DNA of 64,000 bases. Source: Ziziphus jujuba. Lineage: Eukaryota > Streptophyta > Magnoliopsida > Rosales > Rhamnaceae. Numbering within the stretch: the first letter of the stretch is position 1; the number at the start of each line of letters is the position of its first letter. The stretch lies in the NCBI RefSeq assembly GCF_031755915.1, contig NC_083389.1, positions 26,915,501 to 26,979,500 on the forward strand, given 5' to 3'. Both the position numbers and the translations under genes were made by a program. Below the pieces are notes generated by a model. That model was not told the DNA's origin. It saw nothing but the letters and a program-made list of their open reading frames with translations, and did not search any database. Below, piece by piece: positions 1 to 10,282 of this stretch.

Positions 1-558
1 CCATCCTATACGAAAATACCAAACAAGCTTTGATTGCTCGGATTTGGTGAGTAAATCTTTTGGACAAATCTCGTACAGTTTTCTGAGAATAAATTTAAGA
101 TTAATTAAGTAAGCTTGAGTTGTACTCAGAGAAATACTGTCTCTCTCAGTCTCAGTGTTATTACTACCAACCCTCCATTTATAAATAGGCTATGAGGAGG
201 ATTAGTAGGAGGAGGAAGTGCCCTAGCTGTCCCTTTCCACAAGAGGGTTTATGGATTAAAGATGGGCATAAAGGTGATACCCAAAAAAAAGTGGTAAAGC
301 CCCTCATATTCCAAGTTCCAACTACCACTCTCTCAGCCCTTCCACCCTTGTGGTTCTCTTTCTTGGGCTTTACCTTCCAAAATATTTGAATGGACATAAA
401 ATGTAAAGCAGAAATTCCAAGATCCTAATTCCTATACCTCATTATATTCATCCCACATAGAAAAAAGTACATACACACACACATATGTGTATATATATAT
501 ATATCTTTTACTCATGTACCAAGTCTGGTAGATAATGTTTTTCACCAAGAGAAATCGA

Positions 559-593
<35 letters not shown>

Positions 594-1797
594 ATTGAAA
601 AGGAAGGGAACGTAATTCTGCATTATGATGGTGCTCCACTGCATGAGAATACTGTAAAACCAACCAGCCAAGTGGACATGTTTTGGTGTGTCTAAACGAA
701 GCTAAAAAGTAAACTTGGGGTGGCGAGTTGCTGCTCCAAATTTATATGGTCCTTAAAAGGGTTAGAAATCGACCCTTTTCTCTCTGGTTGTGTTTCCATG
801 CTTTTCAAAGATAAATTAGCTTTCACTTTCACTCATTTTCTTCCACTGGTTTTTCTTTTTCTTTTCTTTGTTTTTTCCCTTGCAATTTGGTCTATTTTGC
901 AGAATGGGTAAACCGTGCTGTAAATCAAAGAACCAAATTCATACACCATGCTTTTTAATTTTTATGGAGCAAACCCACTTATCAACATGTGTTTGAAACA
1001 GCACACCACTGTTTGGATATAACCAAAGAACATCGAAAAATTGCATGGTTTTCGATCACTGATGGTAAATAAACATAGTAACTTCTGCAAACAACAAAAG
1101 GAAGGGGACAACAATACAAATTAACAAACTTTCAAGGGACTAAGTGAAAATATTAAGATATTGTGATCCATTGTGGAAATAACCTTTTGTTGTTGGGACC
1201 ATGACATTGTTCCCTAAGTACTAATTCTTCACGATATTCTCCACCATGGGGGGGTACTGTTCTCTCGGTGCGCAGTCTAGACATTCCCTCTGCTAGCTTG
1301 TCTAAAGTGCGCATTACCCCAAAGGAACAACATTGATTTTGCATTGTCACCTGGGTAAAGAACAAACACCACCATTTTGCTCCCCTCAAGGTAAACGATA
1401 ACTCTTAAGACATCAAATCACTCAAAAATTCTTCAAAATTAGCAATTAATGAACTAATTAATTAACCAAGTTCAAGCATTACAATAAAATACCATAAATG
1501 CCCCTTTAACTTACACAAAATCCCACAACTATCCTCCATTGGTTTCTGTTTCTGGGCAAATGGGGGAGAGAAAACATTCAAACTATGGGCTCTCACAGTC
1601 ACAGATACGTGGGGGCAAAAGAAGTTAAAGGACACTTTTGGCTTCATACCAGGAAGCAAAACGACAAAGGATATCGAAGTCATTACAAAATGAAGTACGG
1701 GTAAGACTGGGATAAAGTTCAAAAAAAAAAAAAAAAAACCAAATTTTTTTCGATTCTACTGGGTTTTTTTTTTTTTTTTTTTTTTTAATATTCTCTC
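1..1797. other. Gene-poor left edge
   Basis: No supportable coding gene. A well-formed plant TATA box (TATAAATA, about 179-187, plus strand) lies in front of a GC-richer stretch (190-370), but no convincing open reading frame follows. The stretch also holds an (AC)/(AT) run near 470-505, a (CT)n tract at 562-590 and A/T homopolymers at 1720-1785. The short frames at 1153-1389 and 1462-1722 match no family I recognise and look like chance. Confidence 0.6.
562..590. repeat. (CT)n microsatellite
   Basis: Uninterrupted CT dinucleotide run of about 29 bp. No gene is seen beside it, unlike the CT tracts close to other start codons in this window. Confidence 0.9.
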
Positions 1798-2063
1798 TCA
1801 GTAGGCAAACCCACCGGCTCGGTTTCTGTTTCCTTTGCGGTGACGAGAAGCCGAAGATGAAGACGATGAAGAAGAACTGGAACTGGGTTTTATAGCAGCC
1901 AATGAACAGTTATCTTTTCGAATACTTTCTTCTTCGTCCATGAAAATCTGCCTGCACCTGCACTCCACGCTACAAAATGCCCTATCTCCCCTGCATTTCA
2001 ATAAAATAAAAGTAAAAAAAACCCAAAAACACGAAACTTTTAAATCTCACTTCAAAGAACCAA

Positions 2064-2094
<31 letters not shown>

Positions 2095-2475
2095 TATGTT
2101 CTAGAAAAAGCACAATCTGTGTTACACCACAAAAAGAAAAAGATTTGGGCATTATGAGAAAACAAGGAAACACAAAACAAAAACAAAAACAGAGAGAGCA
2201 GAGAAAACAGAGAAAGGAACTTACCTGTACATGTAGATGTCTTTACCGGGCAAAAGTTTCTGATTGCAGAGAAAGCACTGGTCCAAAAAAGTTGGAGTCA
2301 AAGATGAAGTTTGTGAAAAGTTTCTTTGAGGGTATGAAAGAGGAGGCATAGTAGAAGAAGAAGAAGAAGAAGGCTTGCTGTTGCTGATCATCATGGTGGT
2401 TTTGTTAATAACTTGCGGGATCTTCTTGCTAACACTGCTCTTTTGGCTTTCCAATACTACGCTCAGTCCCACCAT
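1798..2475 (-). CDS. FCS-like zinc finger (FLZ, formerly DUF581) protein
   Basis: Two exons on the minus strand: 2475-2225 and 1990-1798, joined across a GT-AG intron (phase 2, inside an Arg codon), giving about 147 residues. The join completes an FLZ domain in which C-x2-C (FLDQCFLCNQKL) is followed by the GKDIYMYRGDRAFCS segment and a C-R-x-x-Q tail (VECRCRQIFMDEEE). FLZ proteins are plant-specific adaptors that bind the SnRK1 energy-sensor kinase; that role is family knowledge, not visible here. Poly-Ser tracts flank the domain on both sides (about residues 36-42 and a second run near residue 124). The intron carries an (AT)n run. A (CT)n tract lies about 150 bp upstream on the coding strand. 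The start is the first ATG of exon 1 and the stop is TGA at 1798-1800. Family confidence is high; the individual member is unassigned. Confidence 0.9.
2072..2098. repeat. (AT)n microsatellite in the FLZ intron
   Basis: About 27 bp of alternating AT/TA inside the single intron of the FLZ gene. Likely polymorphic in length and not expected to affect the splice sites at 1991 and 2224. Confidence 0.9.
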
Positions 2476-2625
2476 ATCTCATTCTCTATGTATACATATA
2501 CATATATATATATATAACAGAAGCTTTCTCTGTGTGTGCTTCTAGGGGAGGAGGGCTCTGGTTTTGGGTGAAAGTTTTGAGAAAAATAAATAGCGCAGGG
2601 AGGCAAGAGAGAGAAGAAGAAGAAG

Positions 2626-2669
<44 letters not shown>

Positions 2670-3286
2670 GAGATGGTACGGGTGGGTTCGTGGGTCCCCT
2701 ACAGCTATGGAGCAGTAATAAGGACGATTAGCGTAGCGAACGATTTGACTCCTAGTGCTGGTTAACTGCCACGTACATCGCTTTAGTTTCCATTTCATTT
2801 TCTTTTTTTTTTTTTGATTTTTTTCACCCTTTCTCTCAATTTTTACTATGTTTTGTCTTCTTGTGATTGCGTTTTTCTTTTTTCCTTTTTTTTATTTTTT
2901 TTATTAACTAATGAGTTTCATAATTAATGGTGGGGTGGTGAGGGAGACTAGAAATGATAGCCCCAGTCGCGGTGAGCTTTAATTTATTTATTTATTTTTT
3001 GAAAGTGTTTTTGCATGGGTTTTATTAAATTTTTAAAGCACAAAAAGGCCCCCCAAAAAAAAAAAAAAAAAGAAGGAGGAAAACATAAAAAGCAGTTTGG
3101 TTTTTGTTTGTGTTTGCCAAAAACCCAAAACCTTGACCGACACGTAGAAATTCTGGTTCAGGTTTTGTTTTTCTGGTTTATGAAGGTTTGGGTTGGCTTT
3201 AGAGTCCTGGACTAGTCTCAAAACAACGGCAATTTATGGCGTTTATTCATATTTACACACAGACTGCAGTCTGCATGGGAGTACTA
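2476..3286. other. Upstream region of the FLZ gene
   Basis: Promoter and 5' leader territory for the minus-strand FLZ gene. It holds an (AT)n run near 2500, the (GA/CT)n tract at 2628-2667, and T-rich runs at 2800-2900 and 2990-3000. No coding sequence is supported. Confidence 0.5.
2628..2667 (-). repeat. (CT)n tract upstream of the FLZ gene
   Basis: About 40 bp of GA on the plus strand, reading as CT on the gene's strand. It ends about 150 bp 5' of the FLZ start codon, so it is probably in the 5' leader or core promoter. GA/CT repeats in this position are typical binding sites of plant BBR/BPC GAGA-binding proteins (family knowledge). Confidence 0.85.
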
Positions 3287-3346
3287 TTGAGACTATAGGC
3301 AATATTGGTAGTGCCATCGAGACTATAGGCAATATCTGTAGTTGGT
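3287..3346. repeat. Two-copy 30-bp tandem repeat
   Basis: Two adjacent 30-bp units (3287-3316 and 3317-3346) share the core gagactataggcaatat. They are imperfect, diverging toward the unit ends. Non-coding. Confidence 0.75.
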
Positions 3347-3418
3347 TGGGAATTGGAATTTGAATGATAGTTTTTATTTTATTGGTTGAAATTTATATAT
3401 ATATATATACAGTATGTA

Positions 3419-3562
3419 TATAGTGTGGATTGTTTTTATGCGGACTACAGTATTGATAATAGTTTTTCGTAGTATTGATGATAATTTTTTAAAAAATTGT
3501 CATAAATATTATGAAAAACCATCACTAATACTGTGGTTCTCATGCGGACCATTTTCACTATA
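3419..3562. mobile_element. Hairpin MITE-like element
   Basis: An almost loop-free imperfect palindrome centred at 3490/3491 (TTTTTT followed by AAAAAA), with arms of about 72 bp. Paired landmarks are tatagtg with cactata at the ends, gcggac with its partner at about 3543-3548, and acagtatt with aatactgt. The arms agree at roughly four positions in five by eye. It sits between two (TA)n tracts, as expected for an element that duplicates TA on insertion (Tc1/mariner-type MITE). No coding capacity. A foldback miRNA-like precursor is the alternative. Confidence 0.6.
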
Positions 3563-3571
3563 GAATTTCCA

Positions 3572-3602
<31 letters not shown>

Positions 3603-4525
3603 TACAATTGAAAAAGTAGCATAATTTAAATTTAAATAAATAAATTTTTGAAAAATAAACATGGTTAAATATGAGCTAATAGAACAATGACATTTTGTCT
3701 CTTGATAAAATTTTAGTATATTTTTTGATTCCTCTAATATATATTATTCTTGAAATTTTATGATCTAGTAATGAAGTGATTTTTTCAGCAAATAAATTGT
3801 TTGTTTGGTTACCCGAATTCCTTTTATTATTTTTTTTCTTACCTTTTGTTTTGTTTTGATATATATATATATATATATATATTGTAGCTTGGAAGATCTT
3901 TGAAATAATCCACAATCCATATGCATTTAGCTTAGGGAAGAGTATATCCAGTTAATCTGTTACAATCTTGTTCATATATACTTAAAAGAAAGACGTAATG
4001 ATGCTAGGATAGGATGTCTTAAGTTTGGAAGCAGATAAAGTTAGTTAAGTCATATATAATCTCATGTTCACATATCAAAGATAAGTATGCACAAATTTGA
4101 AGTTGATAAAATGGATCAAAATCTATCATATTATTCAATATAAATTATTTTTAGATATTTTTAGTTGAGAAATTAATAGTTCATCTTTAACTGTTTAAAA
4201 AGAATTTTGCAGGCACCCTTTACCAACCTCCATTTTTTTGCATTTGTTTTAACACTGACAAGTCAAGGATTTAGAATATAAAATGTATTATAATACCTTA
4301 AATTCACTTATGCTGACTGGAAATCAGCAAATTAGAAGGCTACCTTCCAATAATATATCCATATATATATATATATATATATATTTATAAAATAAACTTT
4401 TGAACTACCAAGTAATGTGTTTTATTAATTGCAAAGGAACTTCCTCCCCCACCCCATGAAAAAGGAAGAGAACGTAGTGGAGAACACCAAAAGTGAGGTA
4501 TTTTTGTTAATTTGCATGAAAATAC

Positions 4526-4562
<37 letters not shown>

Positions 4563-6119
4563 TATCCCAAAGGTTAAATGACTTAAAAAAAAAAAAAACG
4601 AAAAAAACAAAACAAACAAACAAACAAGAAAGTAATTCCCTGTTTGAGTACAGAAACATTATTGTCTTCATTAATTAATTTTTTTTCTATCCTTATCAGC
4701 CTACTTATCTCTTTATCCATAAGAGTATTTTATATTTTTAATTTATGCTTCTAATCTTCTAGGTTTTACTTTCATGGGCAAGCCAACTCATGCTGGTTTT
4801 CTTTAATAGAGGGATCGTTATTCTTTAATATTAATGCAACTCCTCCAAGCCCTAACTTGTAAAAAAGCAACACATTTTCTTTGCATCAAATTTTGACTAT
4901 GAAAAAGAATTTCGTACAAGGAAAGATGATACATATATATATATAATACAATCAGGATATAGTATAAAAAGTCATAAAATAAAAATAATCGATTTATCTT
5001 GATTTTATATTTTAATTTTATAAAATAAAAATATCTTAAGTAGATTAGAATTATATTTATGATGCAATTATCACGTAACACACGCAATCAAATATTAATT
5101 ATTTACAATAATATATAGTTTATAGTGTAAGGACACGTGAAATATCGTAATTCATAGGTTTTTTTTTTTTTTTTTTTTTGTGGGTGAAATATTGTTCATA
5201 GAATTGATTATGCAATATCCCTGCATATATAAACGCTCATGGTAAGCTAAGTCTTTGCTAGCTTTCTTTTTCATGCTTATCAATAATTGATTTAGATTAT
5301 CTTAATCTTTATAATGACCTAGTCCATTGAGGTGAAAGTGAAATCACATACACCAAACAGACACAGACGTGTCTCATATATATATATATATATATATGTA
5401 TACAATATTATATTAATTTACCAAATTTTAGATAATACTTTTTAATAAAAAAGATTGAATTCTATTTTAAAAATACGTATGCATTTATATATATTCCAAA
5501 TGCTAAATCACAGAATTCCGCCCAAAGATTTTTCATCTTTTGATCATAATAAGATGAAAGAGATGTGAAAAAAATCAACCTTAAAAAAATAAAAATAAAA
5601 CTTAAAACTCAATATTAAATTACCAAATATTTAAATAATGCTAGAAGATCGTTTTAGCTAGCCTCGCTCTAGCTTATACAATAATATTTTATTACCAACT
5701 TCGTTTTTGTATGTGTTGATAGAATAGTCCAATTATAAGAGGAAGTGCTCCATTTCTTTGCTCGTAGAAATTTTTTATAACTTCTAAATTACACAAGATT
5801 GATATGTATTTTAAGATTGTTCCACATACTCTAACAAACCTTACCGATGTAAATTAAAAATTCATACACATTAGGGTCTACAAAAACGTGGTTTTTTTAA
5901 TCCTTTTTGGATTAGCAATCCATTAATTAATTTTTAAAGATTAACTCATTCGTTTTAACATTATGGATAATATTTGTGAAATAAAAAAAAAATAAAAAAA
6001 GGGCGTAATTGATAAAGGGGAAGCGAGAGAGAGATAAGGGACCCACAAAATGATGAAGCAAAGCGAAGAGGATAGGGATGAAGAGAAAAATAGAAAAGAA
6101 AATAAGAGTGTTTTTGTTC
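3563..6119. other. AT-rich intergenic DNA
   Basis: No gene seen. Several (AT)n microsatellites (about 3570-3597, 3859-3882, 4362-4384, 4534-4557, 5378-5397), homopolymer A/T runs (4586-4598, 5160-5180) and a short (CAAA)n run near 4610. The small frames at 3676-3915, 4385-4570 and 4818-5087 run through microsatellite sequence and are not credible proteins. Confidence 0.6.
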
Positions 6120-6460
6120 ATTCCAGGTGTTAACGAGAGAGACCACGATGACGTGTCGCGTGGTAGCTTTGTAGGATGACCTACGACATCGCAGAGGGGT
6201 GCCGTACTTAGATTCTTTCCAATGAAGCCGGCGCTTTGGGGGACAGGTGGCACTCAACCCACCTCTCCGCTGGATTCACCCCCTCCCCCCCTCTCTCTCT
6301 CTGTCCGTTACTCCTTTGTACTTTATATTGCTCTTAAATTTTATTTTATTTTTAATTAATTCTTAATTAATCACTCTTCAGTAGAAGAAGAAAACTATCC
6401 CCTGCAAACTGTTCTGCATACTCTTCAGTACACTCTTTCTCCACGCCAATAATAATTTAA
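6120..6460 (+). promoter_or_regulatory. Promoter-like GC-rich island with no attached gene
   Basis: A 180-bp GC-rich island (about 6120-6300) in AT-rich surroundings. It carries clustered ACGT-core motifs (GACGTGTC at 6149-6156, followed by GCGTGG), then CAGGTGGCA, a C-rich/CT tract (6280-6302) and an AT-rich TATA-like stretch. This is the order expected of a plant promoter reading to the right. No coding frame or known RNA follows in the next kilobase. It could drive a non-coding RNA, be the remnant of a lost gene, or be chance. Confidence 0.3.
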
Positions 6461-7180
6461 AAAAAAAATTTGTATTTTCCATTTTAATATCTACAACGAT
6501 ATATAATTTATAGAACATTTTGATGTAGATAATAATATTTTTATCAAGTATTAATTAAAATTTAGATAGAAGTCTGTTAAGAATGGAAGGTTAGAGATGT
6601 AAATTAATAGTTTAGTTTGAAACTAACTACAAAATTGTTTTGGATTGAGAATAATAGATGATCATAGAACGTCTATTATTATTATTATTATTATGTGATT
6701 ATGAAACGATATGATTTACAATGATAGTGTATGTGACTACATTAATTTTTTAATAACAAAGTCATTGGTTTATGTAACAATAATTTTGGGTTCAAATATA
6801 TTTACCATATAATAATAAATAATAATTCAATCATAAAATTGGCATGATAAGGAATTGGTAGATATATTTTCCAAAATTCCATATTTTGCAATTTTTTTTT
6901 TTTTTGATTCGCTTAGAAATGTAAATTAGTCATTATTGAATATGAATTATACTATTCTTATTTATCATGTTTGAACATAATCGAATAGAATGGGATAATT
7001 GACTTGTTTACTCAAATTGACTTGTGACCTTAATTGTGTTAAATTCAAAAGGAATTCAATGAATAATATACTATTAATGAAAACTAATGAAAATCTAACA
7101 GGAGAGTGAGACCATTCTTCTTTCTTTCTTTCTTAATTTGTTTATTTTTTTATTAATTTTGGTTATAAAAAGAGTGGGTC
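6461..7180. other. AT-rich intergenic DNA
   Basis: Low-complexity AT-rich sequence with (ATT)n near 6676-6695 and T runs near 6893-6905. No gene, RNA or element recognised. Confidence 0.55.
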
Positions 7181-7460
7181 CCCCTATCTGTCAAATCAAT
7201 TACAGCTTTAACTGGTCCCTCATGGTTGCCGTGGGTCCCCAATAGGAAACTGATTTAAACTTGGAAAGGCTTTGAATCACGAAAGATCCATTGCCACGTG
7301 GATCGATAACAATGATAGGAGTGGGTCAGCATTGAGAAGGATGGAACTTAGGTGCAGTTGAGCATTGGACACACAGCCGGGTGGGGTTCTTGTCACTTTT
7401 GACCAATGTTTGGTGACGGGTTTTATTTTGTCCTGAAATTCCAGGTTCATTTCATCCACA
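7181..7460. promoter_or_regulatory. GC-richer stretch with a perfect G-box
   Basis: A second promoter-like patch holds a palindromic G-box, CACGTG at 7295-7300, within TTGCCACGTGG. The same 11-mer recurs at 22111-22121. The surrounding stretch (gggtccccc, gtgggtcccc) is less AT-rich than its neighbours. No gene follows on either strand, so any function is undetermined. Confidence 0.3.
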
Positions 7461-7925
7461 TTCTCAAAAAATCAAAATCCCTTTTTAATAATTTAAATTA
7501 CTATTCAAAACTCAGTACCCGCAACCAAACAACCAATAAGACAAACCAGTCCTTAGTGTGTGTGATGGCAACTTGGCAAGAATTTTCGTCTAAAGATACT
7601 TGCGTTGTAACTTAAAAGGAACTTTAAGAGAAGTAGATTTGGGAACAAACTAAAGTGATCTAAGATATTTCAAATATTTCAAAACAAAAGAAAAATGATG
7701 AAACAAAATTTGAAATTGGGTTCATAGGTCGTTTTATTTCTACTGTGGATAATGAAACTTCGACTTTCTATTTGGAATATGTCTATGAAGATATTTCTTT
7801 AAAGGTCAAATAGTATTATATATATGGTCCATCTTGTTTTGGTCTACATGATAATTTTTGAAAATAGACACGGTCCAACTAAATAAATAAACGTCAACCT
7901 GAAGAAAAAAAAAAATTGTTTGATT

Positions 7926-7970
<45 letters not shown>

Positions 7971-8621
7971 CGAGTTAATTAATTTAAACATATGAAAAGT
8001 ACCAGGTGTAATTAAAAAAAAAAAAAAAACTCAAAGATTTATCATATCTAGACAACTTATAAAAATTCTATAACATATTTCCTCATTGGAAATAATATGA
8101 TTAAGAAATCTCATGCATAGGGACAGCTTTATAGTAGATAACAAGGAATTGTTGGAATTTATATATGTATAATTGTACTGTATTTGTTGTTTTTATTTTA
8201 TCATATGCCATGCACGAAATGAATGAAATCTTATCTTATCTTTATAAAAGAAAAGTGACATATGTATGCAAATTATTTAATGGATACATTCTTCCTTCAC
8301 CAATCTTTGAATAAAGCTTACTATTATGTTTTTACACTTTATGAACAATATTTGCACCACATCAAACTAAAAATTGGCATAGAAATGACAACGATGCTGC
8401 AATTCAGTGAACCATTATGATGGTCCCCATTCTAGGGAACAAAACTCCCAAACCCTAGTACTCATATAAGGTGTAATTAGTCCCTGTCAACTTCATGCTA
8501 TTTTGTCTAGTAATAATAATATATACATATAAGAAAATAAATAAGAAAAAAAGAGGAAAAAGGAAAAATATATATAAATATATATTATATGTATAATATA
8601 TATATATATATATGAATGAGG
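7461..8621. other. AT-rich intergenic DNA with compound microsatellite
   Basis: No gene seen. It contains the compound (AT)n-(AG)n tract at 7926-7970, an A run near 8012-8028 and a further (AT) run near 8595-8613. Confidence 0.55.
7926..7970. repeat. Compound (AT)n(AG)n microsatellite
   Basis: About 19 bp of AT followed directly by about 26 bp of AG, perfect within each part. Confidence 0.9.
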
Positions 8622-8799
8622 ATTTTACGGTGCTACAGTATAAAATTGATATTTTTTGTTTAAAAATATCAATCACATCCAAAAATAGTATTTTTTGAAT
8701 GAAAATATTAATTTTAATGTATACAATTTACAACAAAATTGATATTTTTATCCAAAAACCGTTGATTTTATATGCATCTGTTATGTGCACAGTAAAAAA
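8622..8799. mobile_element. MITE-like inverted-repeat element
   Basis: The two ends are imperfect inverted repeats of about 55-60 bp. The left end begins attttacggtgc, continues through ataaaattgatatttttt and taaaaatatcaat. The right end, read on the minus strand, begins ttttactgtgcac and continues through ataaaatcaac to ataaaaatatcaat. About 60 bp of AT-rich sequence separates the arms. There is no coding sequence and I could not define a target duplication. Probably a short non-autonomous DNA transposon. Confidence 0.5.
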
Positions 8800-9581
8800 A
8801 ATTAAAAGCTTTTTGAGCATATATGGGAAACTAACATAATAATCACACCTAATTAGTTTCTTAATTTCAAACTTTTATTCCTTCAAGAACAGCAACTCCA
8901 AAAGTGGATTATGCATCTTCCTCCACTTTGTATAAGCTTTTCAATGTTTTAAGAAATATCTTGTACTTTTACACAAACATTATGGTTTTTGTATTTAACA
9001 AAAAAATAATTATATGGTAAAAAAATGATTTTTTTTTTTTAAAAATTTTCTAGGTAAACAAAAACTTTTCTTTCATGGCACATTTTTTTCTTATGTGAAA
9101 AAGAAAATAATTATTCTGAGGTAAATATATAAATAATGTATTTTTGTTTTGTAGTTCAATTGAGGATGAATCCAAACTAGGAATAAGTTGTAGCTATCGT
9201 CCCAACTTAGTTTCTCTCCCTTTTTTAGTGTCCTATTGCAAAATTCAAAACCTTACAATGGGGCCTACTCTGTGAGATTTAAGTTCTTTCCCTTGTTGCA
9301 GGATATTTTGGTGGGAGGGCCAGAAAGGTGTTAATCTGATGGTAGCCATTGTAGATTAAGATTGAGTAATATGTTCTTATTTTAAATTGTTATTATTATT
9401 ATTATTTTGGTAGAAATTTGTAGAATTACGATTTGGGCCATATTGTCAATTGGTGTATATATATATATATATATATGTCTTGGATTTTTTAAGAATGAAA
9501 ATATAATTATTTAGAACTAACTACTCCTTAAAAAGCAAATATAATTATATTTATGGGCTTTTCTTTTCTGTTGGAAACTAA
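8800..9581. other. AT-rich intergenic DNA
   Basis: No gene or recognised element. Contains (ATT)n near 9391-9404 and (AT)n near 9456-9476. Confidence 0.55.
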
Positions 9582-9706
9582 GCTTCAAAATTGTCATTCT
9601 TTTTTTTTTTTTTTTAGCTGGTGAGACTCGAATCCAGTTCATAGACTAGACTGTTGATGCATCTTACCACAAGACTACCACACGGCCTCGGCTTCAAAAT
9701 TGTCAT
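9582..9706. repeat. 16-bp target-site duplications flanking a SINE
   Basis: The 16-mer gcttcaaaattgtcat occurs exactly at 9582-9597 and again at 9691-9706, bounding the SINE. Perfect duplications of this length are the signature of LINE-mediated retroposition. Confidence 0.85.
9598..9690 (-). mobile_element. tRNA-derived SINE
   Basis: On the minus strand the element starts just after the 16-bp duplication. It runs through a tRNA-like 5' half (GTGTGGTAGTCTTGTGGTAA, box A-like) to a box B-like GGATTCGAGTCTC (about 9623-9635 on plus), and ends in a poly(A) tail seen as the T run at 9600-9615. The T run and exact flanking duplications show it was inserted by reverse transcription. At about 93 bp it is short even for a plant SINE. 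It is not a functional tRNA gene: no acceptor stem or anticodon arm can be folded and a poly(A) tail is present. Confidence 0.75.
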
Positions 9707-9833
9707 CCTTGAAATGGATTGCTAGCTTTTGTACATTTTTCTTTTTCCTTTTAGATATATCATTAAATGGAGAGACGTTATTTCCAAATATTGAGTGAGA
9801 TGTTACTTTGAAACGTGTTTATAGATCATCCAC

Positions 9834-9836
<3 letters not shown>

Positions 9837-9875
<39 letters not shown>
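9837..9875. repeat. (GA)n microsatellite
   Basis: About 39 bp of GA with one interruption, continuing into purine-rich sequence to about 9930. No gene starts nearby on either strand. Confidence 0.9.
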
Positions 9876-9880
<5 letters not shown>

Positions 9881-10228
9881 GGAGAGAGGAAAAATAAAAA
9901 AAAACGAAGAAGAATAAGAAGAAGAGAAAGAAACATTTTTGTGGACAATGTAAAAGATTGGAGTCAAAATGGGCTTATCTTAATGATTTTCTTTACTAAT
10001 CTTAGTTTTCGTCAAAATAATGATTCGGCCTGCCTCTTTACAAGCAAGTTTTTAAGGCCCAAATATTGTAAAATCCCAAAATTGATTGACCTGGTCCAAT
10101 AAAAAACAAACCAACCCATCTTCAAAAAATCATGAAGAACTACTGCTGAACATTAATTAATCGTTTTATTGTTAAGAAGTAAGGACGAAATTTTTTTTTT
10201 CAAAATAATAATAATAATAATTAATCAC

Positions 10229-10282
10229 AAGAAATTTTGTAACTTTTTTTTTTTTTTTTTGAAATAAAGAAATTTCGTAACT
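10229..10282. repeat. Near-perfect 16-bp duplication around a poly-T insert
   Basis: aagaaattttgtaact (10229-10244) and aagaaatttcgtaact (10267-10282) differ at one position and enclose only a T run plus gaaata. The arrangement looks like a retroposon insertion, read on the minus strand, in which essentially only the poly(A) tail was copied. Replication slippage is the alternative. Confidence 0.55.

Noticed and set aside
5927..6257. Two overlapping minus-strand frames of about 100 residues
   Set aside because: They lie in the GC-rich promoter-like island, end in low-complexity Phe/Leu-rich sequence, and match no family; two frames open at once argues for chance.
9616..9690. Functional tRNA gene on the minus strand
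   Set aside because: Box A- and B-like sequences exist, but no cloverleaf can be formed, a poly(A) tail follows, and 16-bp duplications flank it; SINE is the better call.
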